A program made the translations under genes and the position numbers. From Luteitalea sp. TBR-22 (GTDB lineage Bacteria > Acidobacteriota > Vicinamibacteria > Vicinamibacterales > Vicinamibacteraceae), in NCBI RefSeq assembly GCF_016865485.1, contig NZ_AP024452.1:1758501-1822500 (forward strand): 64,000 nt of DNA. The letters are read 5' to 3'. Positions 43,891 to 51,923 of the stretch are shown in pieces (the stretch's first letter is position 1; every line of letters starts with the position of its first letter). The notes beneath the pieces were generated by a model, which was given only the letters and a program-made list of their open reading frames with translations, made no database searches and was not told where the DNA came from.

Positions 43891-44352
43891 TCAGAAGTTG
43901 AACAGGTCGTCGAACGCCTTCTTGGCGCTCGAGGTGCTCGAGGGCGCGACCGACGAGGACGTCTCGCGTTCCCACGAGGCGCGCACCGCGAAAAGCGTGC
44001 AGTCGTTGGCCGCGTCCTTGGGCGACACCCGCGCGGGGATCTTCTGCTGGCACTCGAACGTCGCGCTCGTGTCGAAGTGCGCGCACTGCACGCATGCGTG
44101 GAGTGCCTGCCCGCACTTGCCGCACGTGCTGAGCGACAGGATGGCCGGGTCGACGGGCGCCCCGCAGCGGGCGCACTTGACGACCTCGTGGTAGCCCATG
44201 AGGTTCGGGTTGCGCGCGCCCTCCGACGACAGTCGGCGCGTGGCTGCCGGCGCCCCGGGCTGTGGCGCCGGGCGGCTGGTGCGCTCCGGTTGGCGCCCGC
44301 GGTCGCGGTCGTCGTCCTGGTAGCCGCGTTGACGGTACTTGCGATCAGACAT
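43891..44352 (-). CDS. Zinc-ribbon/double-zinc protein with basic N-terminus
   Basis: The product has 153 residues. The first 45 residues are Arg/Asp/Pro-rich and disordered (RGYQDDDRDRGRQPERT). Cysteine pairs follow: CARCGAPVD, CGKCGQALHACVQCAHFDT and FECQQ, giving two zinc sites. The C-terminus is Ser-rich and ends KKAFDDLFNF. CGxC pairs spaced this way resemble rubrerythrin-like or DZR ribbons that bind RNA or proteins. Function unknown; convergent with the membrane protein gene, six bases apart. Confidence 0.7.
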   Translation of the reverse strand: MSDRKYRQRGYQDDDRDRGRQPERTSRPAPQPGAPAATRRLSSEGARNPNLMGYHEVVKCARCGAPVDPAILSLSTCGKCGQALHACVQCAHFDTSATFECQQKIPARVSPKDAANDCTLFAVRASWERETSSSVAPSSTSSAKKAFDDLFNF

Positions 44353-44462
44353 GGTGTGCCTCGTGGGTGCGCAGGCCGCGCGCTCCCGCCTCCCGGACGC
44401 GCCGACGTCGCGCACGCCTCCGGGGGCCGGTGATGTATGGTGCACCGAAACGACGATTCCCG

Positions 44463-45797
44463 ATGCGCACTCTGCTGCGGCCCTGCGCCGCGTCCCTGCT
44501 CCTGCTCGTCCTCGCGGCCGGCGCCCTCGCGCAGCCGACCCGCATCGACGTCGTCACGCCCCTGGCGCCCGACCTGGCGGCGTTCGGCCCGCAGGCGGTC
44601 GGCGTCCGCACGATCACTGCCGTGGATCGTCAGCGCCCGGACGTCCTGCGGGCGAAGGAGGGCGAGCCGACGCCGCGCTACGACCGGCGGTTCGTCCTCG
44701 AGGTCTGGTACCCGGCCTCGCTCGCCCCGGGGCAGGCGCCCGGCGGCACGTACAAGACCGTGTCTCGTGATCCATCGGTTGCGGTCACGCTACGGGGACG
44801 GGCGGTGCGCGATGCGTCGATCGTCGGGGCGGGCGGACCCTTTCCGCTGGTCATCCTGTCGCACGGCTATCCGGGCAGCCGCTACCTCCTGAGCCACCTC
44901 GGCGAGAACCTCGCCAGCAAGGGTTTCGTCGTCGTGTCGATCGACCACGCCGACAGCACCTACGACGACCAGCAGGCCTTCGCCAGCACCTTGTACAACC
45001 GTCCCTTCGATCAATTGTTCGTCCTCGACGAGATGGCGCGGCTCGGCGCGGCCGGGTCCGGCAGTTTCCTGGCCGGGCGCCTCGACGCGACGCGCACCGG
45101 CATCGTCGGCTACTCGATGGGCGGATACGGCCTGATCAACGTCATCGGCGGTGGCTACAGCGAGACGAGCCAGACGATGCGTGGCGCGCCACCCAACCGC
45201 CTGCTGGCCGCGCGCGCGGCCAGCAACGCCGCCTATCGCGCGTCGATCGACCCACGCGTCAAGGCCGCCATCGCCATCGGGCCGTGGGGCATGCAGGCGG
45301 GCCTGTGGGACGCCGCCGGGCTGGCCGGCATCCGCACGCCGGTCCTGTTCGTGGCCGGCAGCGTCGACGACATCTCCGGCTACGCCAGGGGCGTGCGCGC
45401 CATGTTCGAGGGCGCGGTCAACGCCGATCGCTACCTGCTCACGTTCGTGAACGCCAACCACAACGCCGCGGCGCCCCACGAGGCGCCCGCCGAGACGCTC
45501 GATGCCACGGGGCGGGCGGTGGTGGGCTTCACGCAGCACGCCGACCCGGTGTGGGACAGCGTGCGCATGAACAACATCCTGCAGCACTTCGCCACCGCCT
45601 ACTTCGACCGTCACCTGAAGGGTGACCAGGGCAGGCAGGCCTACTTCGACGTGCTCCCGAAGGGCAGCGAGGCCGTGTACGCCGTGGACCGCGACGGCGT
45701 GCCGCAGCCGGCCCATACCTACTGGAAAGGCTTCAAGCGGGGAACCGCGGTCGGTCTGATCCTCGAGCACCTCCCGCCCGGCCCGGACGGCCGGTAG
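44463..45797 (+). CDS. Secreted alpha/beta hydrolase, PAF-acetylhydrolase/dienelactone type
   Basis: The product has 444 residues; a signal peptide ends near residue 23. The nucleophile elbow GYSMGGYG contains Ser218; LVILSHGYPGSRY supplies the oxyanion HG motif; FVAGSVDDISGY supplies the acid; the catalytic His is one of those in FVNANHNAAAPHE. WYPAS near residue 80 and the overall layout fit the PAF-acetylhydrolase-like esterases. ATG 44463 is chosen over 44433 because the signal peptide begins there. The M28 peptidase follows 36 bases later on the same strand, a likely operon. Confidence 0.85.
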   Translation: MRTLLRPCAASLLLLVLAAGALAQPTRIDVVTPLAPDLAAFGPQAVGVRTITAVDRQRPDVLRAKEGEPTPRYDRRFVLEVWYPASLAPGQAPGGTYKTVSRDPSVAVTLRGRAVRDASIVGAGGPFPLVILSHGYPGSRYLLSHLGENLASKGFVVVSIDHADSTYDDQQAFASTLYNRPFDQLFVLDEMARLGAAGSGSFLAGRLDATRTGIVGYSMGGYGLINVIGGGYSETSQTMRGAPPNRLLAARAASNAAYRASIDPRVKAAIAIGPWGMQAGLWDAAGLAGIRTPVLFVAGSVDDISGYARGVRAMFEGAVNADRYLLTFVNANHNAAAPHEAPAETLDATGRAVVGFTQHADPVWDSVRMNNILQHFATAYFDRHLKGDQGRQAYFDVLPKGSEAVYAVDRDGVPQPAHTYWKGFKRGTAVGLILEHLPPGPDGR

Positions 45798-45833
45798 TTG
45801 CGGGCGGCAGCGGCACGCTAGGATGGGCCCACG

Positions 45834-47546
45834 ATGAAACACACCGTTGCGCTCCTGTTCCTGCCATTGGCGCTGGCTGCTGCGTGCAGCCGCGAACCCG
45901 CGCCGGCCGCCCCGGCATCCGCACCGACGGCGGCTCGTCCCACACCGCTCGCCGACCTGCCGGCCGTCGATGGTGCGCGCCTGCTCGAGCAGATTCGCGC
46001 GCTGTCTTCCGACGAGTTCCAGGGGCGCAAGCCGGGAACGGAGGGCGAGGTACGGACCGTGGCGTACCTCGAGCAGCAGTTCAAGGCGCTGGGGCTGCAG
46101 CCCGGCAACACCGACGGCACGTACGTGCAGGACGTGCGCCTGGTGGGCCTGACGCCCGCGCAGAAGCGGCCCTTCACCGTGACGGGGGGCGGCAAGAGGG
46201 CGACGTTCGCCTGGCGTGACGAAGTCGTGGCGTGGAGCAAGCACGTCGCCGACACCGCCAGCATCGAGAACTCCGAGTTGCTGTTCGTCGGCTATGGCGT
46301 CACGGCGCCCGAGTTCGACTGGAACGACTTCAAGGACGTCGACATCAAGGGCAAGACGATCGTCGTGCTCGTCAACGACCCGCAGGTGCCCTCGGCGACC
46401 GATCCGACGACGCTCGACGACAACGTCTTCGGTGGCCGCGCCATGACCTACTACGGCCGCTGGACCTACAAGTACGAGGAGGCCGCGCGCCGTGGCGCGG
46501 CCGGCGTGCTCATCGTCCACGAGACCGGCCCGGCGGGCTACCCGTTCTCGGTGGTGCAGGGCAACCTCGGCGAGCGCCTCGACCTGGTGCGCGAGGACAA
46601 GGGGATGAGCCGGGCCAGCATCGAGGGCTGGCTGTCGCTCGACGCCGCCCGGAAGCTGATGGCGATGGCCGGGCAGGACCTCGACGCGCTGAAGAAGCAG
46701 GCGCTCACCCGCAGCTTCCGGCCCGTCCCGCTCGGCCTGTCGGCCTCGATGACGATCGGGACGACGGCCCGGACGATGGCGTCGAAGAACGTGCTGGCGA
46801 AGCTGGAGGGCAGCGACCCCGCGCTGAAGGACGAGTACGTCATCTACACGGCGCACTGGGACCACTTCGGCGTCGGCGAACCCGTCGACGGCGACCGCAT
46901 CTACAACGGCGCGCTGGACAACGCGTCAGGCACGGCGCTGGTGCTCGAACTGGCCCGCGCTTTCACGCAGGTCACGCCGAAGCCGAGGCGGTCGGTGGTG
47001 TTCCTGCTGGTCACGGCCGAGGAGCAGGGCCTGCTGGGCTCGGCGTACTACGCGGAATACCCGGTGTATCCGCTCGCCAAGACCGTAGCGGTCGTCAACA
47101 TCGACGGCATCAACCAGTGGGGCCGCACCAGGGATCTCACCGTGATCGGCCTGGGCGCCTCGCAACTCGACGACTACCTGCGTGAGGCGGCCACCGAGCA
47201 GGGGCGGACGCTGCGCCCTGATCCTGAATCGGAGAAGGGGTACTACTACCGCTCCGACCACTTCAACTTCGCCAAGAAGGGCGTGCCGGCCCTGTACCTC
47301 GACAGCGGCATCGAGTATGTCGGCAAGGACGCCAGCTACGGCACGCAGAAGCGCGACGAGTACACCAACCGCGACTACCACAGCCCGTCCGACGAGGTGA
47401 AGGAGGACTGGGACCTGACCGGGGCCGTCGAGGACGCGCGCGTGTTGTTCGCGGTGGGCTATCGGGTGGCCAACGCGGCGACCTGGCCGGAGTGGGCGCC
47501 GGGCAACGAGTTCCGCGCCGCCCGCGAGCAGATGCGCAGGCCGTGA
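45834..47546 (+). CDS. M28 family zinc aminopeptidase lipoprotein with PA domain
   Basis: This is a 570-residue lipoprotein (lipobox LALAAAC). A protease-associated domain spans about 120-240. The M28 catalytic part carries all five metal ligands of the family: AHWDHFG (His), NGALDNASGTA (Asp), VTAEEQGLLGS (Glu-Glu), NIDGINQWG (Asp) and YHSPSDE (His). It would release N-terminal residues from peptides at the cell surface. A strong terminator hairpin follows the stop. Confidence 0.9.
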   Translation: MKHTVALLFLPLALAAACSREPAPAAPASAPTAARPTPLADLPAVDGARLLEQIRALSSDEFQGRKPGTEGEVRTVAYLEQQFKALGLQPGNTDGTYVQDVRLVGLTPAQKRPFTVTGGGKRATFAWRDEVVAWSKHVADTASIENSELLFVGYGVTAPEFDWNDFKDVDIKGKTIVVLVNDPQVPSATDPTTLDDNVFGGRAMTYYGRWTYKYEEAARRGAAGVLIVHETGPAGYPFSVVQGNLGERLDLVREDKGMSRASIEGWLSLDAARKLMAMAGQDLDALKKQALTRSFRPVPLGLSASMTIGTTARTMASKNVLAKLEGSDPALKDEYVIYTAHWDHFGVGEPVDGDRIYNGALDNASGTALVLELARAFTQVTPKPRRSVVFLLVTAEEQGLLGSAYYAEYPVYPLAKTVAVVNIDGINQWGRTRDLTVIGLGASQLDDYLREAATEQGRTLRPDPESEKGYYYRSDHFNFAKKGVPALYLDSGIEYVGKDASYGTQKRDEYTNRDYHSPSDEVKEDWDLTGAVEDARVLFAVGYRVANAATWPEWAPGNEFRAAREQMRRP

Positions 47547-47553
47547 ACGGGCC

Positions 47554-47591
47554 GCGAGGGCTCGCCGCCTGGTGGCGGGACGAGCCCTCGC
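47554..47591. terminator. Bidirectional terminator hairpin, 11 + 5 bp
   Basis: GCGAGGGCTCG (47554-47564) pairs with its exact complement at 47581-47591; inside, CCGCC and GGCGG (47565-47569, 47574-47578) close a TGGT tetraloop, with a two-base bulge. It sits between convergent genes. Confidence 0.75.
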
Positions 47592-47601
47592 GCCGCAGAC
47601 G

Positions 47602-48642
47602 TCAGGCGAGCACGCGCCGGCAGAACTCGACGCAGGAGCGCACTTCTGCCACCGGATCCGAGGTGGCCGGCACCTCGTATTCCATCTCGATCGTCGCCGG
47701 CATCCGGTACTTGTTCTTGCTGACGGTCTGCAGGATGCGCTGGATTGGCGTGTCGCCCTGGCCCCACGGCACATTGGCGCCGCCGTTCTCCTTCGACTTG
47801 CGGTCCTTCAGGTGGAAGCTGCAGATGCGGTCGTGGAACTTCTCGAGGAAGACCACCGGGTCGCCGCTGCCGGCCGCCACGTAGTGCCCGAAGTCGACGT
47901 TGGCCATGTTGGCCTTCGACACCGCGAACGCCTCGTCGAAGGCGGTGAGCGTGCCCTGCAGGTGCGTGTGGTAGCCCACGTACACCTTCTTCTTCTCGCC
48001 CCACGCGCCGAGCCGCTTCAGCACCGCGCCGTCGGTGGACAGCTCCAGCGTCGTGTGATTCGCGCCCAGGGCCTCCGCCACGCTGAACACGTACTCGAGT
48101 TCCTCGTCGGACATGTTCGGCGCCAGCATCTTCGTCGCGTAGATGGTGACGCCCGCGTCGTTGTACATCTTGCGGAGCGCCTTGAACTTGTCCATCGACT
48201 GCGACAGGCGCCAGGCCTTGAGGTCGGCCGCGTACTTCTCGCGCGCCGCGACCTCCTCGGGCGTGAGCTGACGACGCATGCCGGGACCGCCTGGCCCAGC
48301 GGGCGTGGGCGGGGCGCCAGCGGCGGCAGGTCCGGCCGGGCGAGCCGCCGGGGGCGGCGCGGGACGGAACGGCATCGCCGGCGCGCCCGCGAACGACTCG
48401 ATGGGACCACCCATCAACTCCACGGCGCTGATGCCGGAGTCGAGGATGTACTTGAGCGTCGCCTCCGCGCTCTGGTCCTTCATGGCGCGGTAGCTGTAGG
48501 TGATGGTACCGACCTGCACGCCCTTGATCAGCGAGTTGGGCTTCGCGGCCGCAAACGCACTGCGCAGGGCACCTTCGCCGAGCAGCGCCCCGGGAACTGT
48601 GGCGATGGCCAGCTTGCCGAACTCACGACGGGTGACACTCAT
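47602..48642 (-). CDS. Tat-exported sugar phosphate isomerase/epimerase-type protein
   Basis: The product has 346 residues with a Tat signal (VTRREFGKLAIATVPGALLG). The xylose-isomerase-like TIM barrel is shown by ILDSGISAVELMG, YATKMLAPNMSDEELEYVF, VYVGYHTHLQGTL, NVDFGHYVAAGSGDP, DRICSFHLKD and YRMPATIEMEYEVP; the His/Glu/Asp positions suit a metal site. A Pro/Ala-rich insert (about 103-140) interrupts the barrel after the first strand-helix units. Often neighbours DUF1080 genes in Planctomycetes, but here the nearest are 9 kb away. Confidence 0.85.
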   Translation of the reverse strand: MSVTRREFGKLAIATVPGALLGEGALRSAFAAAKPNSLIKGVQVGTITYSYRAMKDQSAEATLKYILDSGISAVELMGGPIESFAGAPAMPFRPAPPPAARPAGPAAAGAPPTPAGPGGPGMRRQLTPEEVAAREKYAADLKAWRLSQSMDKFKALRKMYNDAGVTIYATKMLAPNMSDEELEYVFSVAEALGANHTTLELSTDGAVLKRLGAWGEKKKVYVGYHTHLQGTLTAFDEAFAVSKANMANVDFGHYVAAGSGDPVVFLEKFHDRICSFHLKDRKSKENGGANVPWGQGDTPIQRILQTVSKNKYRMPATIEMEYEVPATSDPVAEVRSCVEFCRRVLA

Positions 48643-48679
48643 TGCGCGAACCTCCAGCGATTCGGAAGGCCCCATTCTA

Positions 48680-48706
48680 ATGCCGGCAATGCCGGACATG
48701 CCGCAA
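48680..48706. repeat. Nonamer repeat ATGCCGGCA, three units
   Basis: Units atgccggca, atgccggac and atgccgcaa lie in phase, 38 bases upstream of the minus-strand isomerase-type start. Confidence 0.35.
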
Positions 48707-48777
48707 GCCTTCGATGCGGCCGGCGGGATCCGGGCGCGCGGCGCCCTCGCGCCGATCGACCCGCTGCGCGGCGAGCC

Positions 48778-50253
48778 CTAGCCGGGCAGGTGCACGGCGT
48801 CGACGATGGCGCGCACCGCCTTGTCGAACAGCCGCATGCCCACCGTGTCGCCACGCATGTGCCCGAGCCGGACGATCACGAGGTCGCGCGACGGGATGAT
48901 CACCACCCGCTGCCCGCCAGCGCCGGCCATCCAGTAGGCGTCGGGCGGCGCATCGAGTTCCTTCGTGCCGTTGATCCAGAACAACCCGCCGTAGCGGGGC
49001 GTCGCCCAGCCCGGCGCCGGCGTGCTGACCAACCGCGCGAAGCCCTCGGGCAGCAGCCGCGTCCCCTGCCACACGCCGTCCTGCGCGTACAACAGCCCCA
49101 GCCGCGCCCAGTTGCGCACCGTGCCGTAGTCGAATCCGCTCAGCACGAAGTTGCCGTACGCATCGGGCTCCAGCACCTGCCGCCGGATGCCGATCCGATC
49201 GAAGAGCGCCCGCTGCGGCCACGTGAGGTACTCCTCGCCCCGTGCCTCCACGACCTGCCGCACGATCGCGCCGAGGGTGATCGGATCGCAGTTGCGATAG
49301 CGCCCCTCGGTGCCGGGCTCGAACTGCAGCGGCCGACTGGTGGCGAAGCGGAAGACGTCGATCGCTCCCGTGTAGATGAGGACGTGCGGCGGATAGCCGT
49401 CGCGCTCGGGCGCGTAGTCGGCATCGCCGGGCGAGGCGCAGCGCAAGCCGCTGCTCATGCGCATCAGGTGGCTGATCGTGATCGCCCGTCTCGGGTCGCC
49501 AGGCGCCTGCCACGCCTCGACCGGAGCCGGGGCGTCGAGCGACAGCGCGCCCTCCCTGATCAGCACCCCGACCAGCGTCGCCGTGAGGCTCTTGCCCATC
49601 GACCAGCTCTCGAGCTGCGTGTCGGCCGTCGCGCCGAGGGCGTACCGCTCGGCGACGATGCGTCCCCGGTGCAGGACCAGCATGCCGGCCGTGAGCGCCT
49701 CGGGGTCGGAGAAGGCGAGCGCGACACCAGCGTCGATGCCACGCCTGTCGAGGTCGGTCGGCCACGGCGCGTCCGGCACGACGTCGCCCATCGGCCACCG
49801 CTGCGTCCTCGCGTCCGGCAGCGTCGTCGTCACCGCGGTCGGCGTGAAGAACACCGAGTCGGTGCCCTCGGGGTGGATGACGCAGCCCTGATCGCCATAG
49901 AAGCCGGCCGTCCGCGTCACCAGCCCGCGCACCGTGACGCGCACGACCTTGCGCTGGCGATCGACCATCGTCGTCACGTGGTCGCGCTCGGCCTCGGGCG
50001 TGAGGAAGAACGCGCTGTTGCGGCGCGCCTCGGCCTCCTCGCGCCCGGAGACGAAGATCGCCGAGCACAGGATCTTGGCGTACCCCGCTGCGCCGAGCGT
50101 GAGTGGCGTGTCGCGCGGCGAGAAGCCGCCGGTGGCGGCAGGATTCAGCGTGGTCGGATCGGGGCGAACCTGGCCGGCCGGTGTCGCCGTCCAGGTGAGG
50201 GCGGCGCCAAGGGCCAGCGGCAGGACGAACGAGGCGATCGGGATACGACGCAT
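48778..50253 (-). CDS. Beta-lactamase/penicillin-binding-protein-like serine hydrolase
   Basis: The product has 491 residues with a signal peptide (about 1-24). ATG 50253 has GGAG nine bases upstream. Class C beta-lactamase-family motifs: SxxK as S218-M-G-K221, YxN as Y319-R-N321. The N-terminal 150 residues (AAGYAKILCSAIFVSGREEA ... DQGCVIHPEGTDSVFF) are an extra domain seen in many 'serine hydrolase domain-containing' proteins. It lies downstream of murQ on the same strand, 128 bases apart, like yfeW beside murQ in E. coli; a role in peptidoglycan peptide trimming is inferred. Confidence 0.87.
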   Translation of the reverse strand: MRRIPIASFVLPLALGAALTWTATPAGQVRPDPTTLNPAATGGFSPRDTPLTLGAAGYAKILCSAIFVSGREEAEARRNSAFFLTPEAERDHVTTMVDRQRKVVRVTVRGLVTRTAGFYGDQGCVIHPEGTDSVFFTPTAVTTTLPDARTQRWPMGDVVPDAPWPTDLDRRGIDAGVALAFSDPEALTAGMLVLHRGRIVAERYALGATADTQLESWSMGKSLTATLVGVLIREGALSLDAPAPVEAWQAPGDPRRAITISHLMRMSSGLRCASPGDADYAPERDGYPPHVLIYTGAIDVFRFATSRPLQFEPGTEGRYRNCDPITLGAIVRQVVEARGEEYLTWPQRALFDRIGIRRQVLEPDAYGNFVLSGFDYGTVRNWARLGLLYAQDGVWQGTRLLPEGFARLVSTPAPGWATPRYGGLFWINGTKELDAPPDAYWMAGAGGQRVVIIPSRDLVIVRLGHMRGDTVGMRLFDKAVRAIVDAVHLPG

Positions 50254-50276
50254 GCGGCACATCTCCACAGCGGGAG

Positions 50277-50297
50277 GGCGAACGGCGAACGCAGAAC
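50277..50297. repeat. GGCGAAC heptamer repeat, three units
   Basis: Units ggcgaac, ggcgaac and gcagaac begin 24 bases upstream of the serine hydrolase start codon. A second array at 50334 fills the rest of the same gap. Confidence 0.5.
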
Positions 50298-50333
50298 GAG
50301 GAGACGACCAGCCCCCTGGATCTGAAAGGGTCT

Positions 50334-50382
50334 CTGAGCCCTGAGCCCTGAGCCCTGAGTCGAGAGCCCTGAGCCGTGCCGT
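50334..50382. repeat. CTGAGCC heptamer array, seven units
   Basis: Units in phase: ctgagcc three times, ctgagtc, gagagcc, ctgagcc, gtgccgt; the array ends at the murQ stop codon. The word is shared with the array at 34256. Confidence 0.85.
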
Positions 50383-51287
50383 CAGCCTTCCTGTCCCAGC
50401 GACGCGATGGCCCTGTCGATCACGCCCCCTGCACTGGCCAGCGCCTCGGCGGCGCGCTCGCGGGTGCAGCCCGACTTGACCATCACGACTGCCGTCGCGA
50501 CGTCGCCCCCGCCGGCCTCGAGGGCGGTCGTGGCCGCCGCCTCGTCCAGCCCCGTCTCCGACTGCAGGATGCGCACCGCGCGTGCCTGCAGCTTGCTGTT
50601 GCGCGCCCGCATGTTGGTCATGCGGTTGCCGCGCACGTATCCCAACTGGATCATCGCCGTCGTCGAGATCATGTTGAGCACGAGCTTCTGCGCCGTGCCG
50701 GCCTTCATGCGGGTCGAACCCGCGACCACTTCCGGGCCGACGACCGGCACGATCGGCACGTCGACCGCCTGGGTGATCGCCGAGCCCGGCACGCAGGTGA
50801 CCGCCACGGTGAACGCGCCGATCGACCGGGCGTGCGCGACGGCGCCGATCGTGTACGGCGTCCGCCCCGAGGCGGCGATGCCGACGACGACGTCCGCGGC
50901 GGTCACGCCACGCGCCGCGAGGTCGCGCGCCCCGGCCTCGCCGTCGTCCTCCGACGCCTCGACGGCCCGCCAGCACGCCTCGTAGCCGCCGGCGATCAGG
51001 CCCTGCACGAGCTCGGCCGGGACGCCGTAGGTGGGCGGGCATTCGGACGCGTCGAGCACACCCAGGCGCCCCGACGTGCCCGTCCCGACGTAGATGATCC
51101 GGCCGCCCTGCCGCAGGCGCGCCACCACGCCCTCGACGGCCCGCGTGATGCTGGGCAACTCCCGCCGGACCGCCGCAGGCACCCCGTGGTCCTCGTCGTT
51201 GATGAGCGCCAGGGTGTCGGCGATCGACAGCGTGTCGAGCCCGCGCGAGCGCTCGTTCTCCTGCTCGGTGATCGGGAGGTCGGACAT
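50382..51287 (-). CDS. murQ: N-acetylmuramic acid 6-phosphate etherase
   Basis: This is a 301-residue cytosolic SIS-domain enzyme that cleaves the lactyl ether of MurNAc-6-phosphate to GlcNAc-6-phosphate and D-lactate in cell-wall recycling. Signature stretches: RIIYVGTGTSGRLGVLDASE, CPPTYG, GIAASGRTPY, GPEVVAGSTRMKAGTAQK and LVLNMISTTAMIQLG; the C-terminal 55 residues form the UBA-like helical cap. No MurNAc transporter or anhydro-MurNAc kinase is next to it; the neighbour is a beta-lactamase-family protein. Heptamer arrays lie on both sides. Confidence 0.95.
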   Translation of the reverse strand: MSDLPITEQENERSRGLDTLSIADTLALINDEDHGVPAAVRRELPSITRAVEGVVARLRQGGRIIYVGTGTSGRLGVLDASECPPTYGVPAELVQGLIAGGYEACWRAVEASEDDGEAGARDLAARGVTAADVVVGIAASGRTPYTIGAVAHARSIGAFTVAVTCVPGSAITQAVDVPIVPVVGPEVVAGSTRMKAGTAQKLVLNMISTTAMIQLGYVRGNRMTNMRARNSKLQARAVRILQSETGLDEAAATTALEAGGGDVATAVVMVKSGCTRERAAEALASAGGVIDRAIASLGQEG

Positions 51288-51320
51288 GACGGGACGAGTC
51301 TATCAATGCCGCGGCGTGTC

Positions 51321-51392
51321 GGCAGGCGGCAGGCGGCAGTCCAGGTGTCCGATGCCCGGTGCCCGGTGCCCGGTGCCCGATGCCCGGCTCCT
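51321..51392. repeat. Two adjacent heptamer arrays (GGCAGGC, then GGTGCCC)
   Basis: Three units ggcaggc, ggcaggc, ggcagtc (51321-51341), a two-base slip, then seven units ggtgtcc, gatgccc, ggtgccc three times, gatgccc, ggctcct (51344-51392). They lie in the divergent gap between the murQ and iorA-like starts. Confidence 0.85.
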
Positions 51393-51422
51393 GTGATATG
51401 ACGCACGAGAGAGTCGACCACC

Positions 51423-51923
51423 ATGCCCACCTACACGCTCCGCATCAACGGCAAGGCCCACGACGTCGAGGCCGAGCCGGACGACACCCTCCTTTCGGTC
51501 CTGCGCGACGACCTCGACATGACCGGTTCGCGCTACGGGTGCGGCGAGGGGCAGTGCGGCTCGTGCACGGTGCTGGTCGACAACCGCGCGATGCGTTCGT
51601 GCGTGGCCAAGGTCAGCGCCGTCACCAAGGCGCAGATCGTCACCATCGAGGGCCTCGCGACCGGCGACACGCTGCACCCGGTGCAGCAGGCGTTCCTCGA
51701 GGTCGAGGCCTTCCAGTGCGGCTACTGCACGTCGGGCATGGTGATGGCCACCGTGGCGCTGCTGCGAACCAACCCCTCGCCCACCGAGGCCGACATCGTC
51801 AAGGCCCTCGACCGCAACGTGTGCCGGTGCGGCACGTACCCGCGCATCGTGAAGGCGGTCAAGCTCGCCGCCGAGCGCCTGCGCGGGGCGACGCCGGCCA
51901 CCGCCCAGGAGGCCCGGCGATGA
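51423..51923 (+). CDS. Xanthine-dehydrogenase-type [2Fe-2S] subunit (IorA-like)
   Basis: The product has 166 residues. An N-terminal plant-type ferredoxin site is present: CGEGQCGSCTVLV plus RSC. The C-terminal four-helix [2Fe-2S] domain has FQCGYCTSGM and NVCRCGTYPRI. It is the electron-transfer subunit of a molybdenum hydroxylase. Its TGA overlaps the ATG of the large subunit (ATGA), so the pair is translationally coupled. Confidence 0.92.
   Translation: MPTYTLRINGKAHDVEAEPDDTLLSVLRDDLDMTGSRYGCGEGQCGSCTVLVDNRAMRSCVAKVSAVTKAQIVTIEGLATGDTLHPVQQAFLEVEAFQCGYCTSGMVMATVALLRTNPSPTEADIVKALDRNVCRCGTYPRIVKAVKLAAERLRGATPATAQEARR

Noticed and set aside
47572-50325. A 917-codon plus-strand ORF opposite the isomerase and serine hydrolase genes
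   Set aside because: It has no domains and is biased in Arg, Gly and Val; the minus-strand genes have signal peptides and catalytic motifs.
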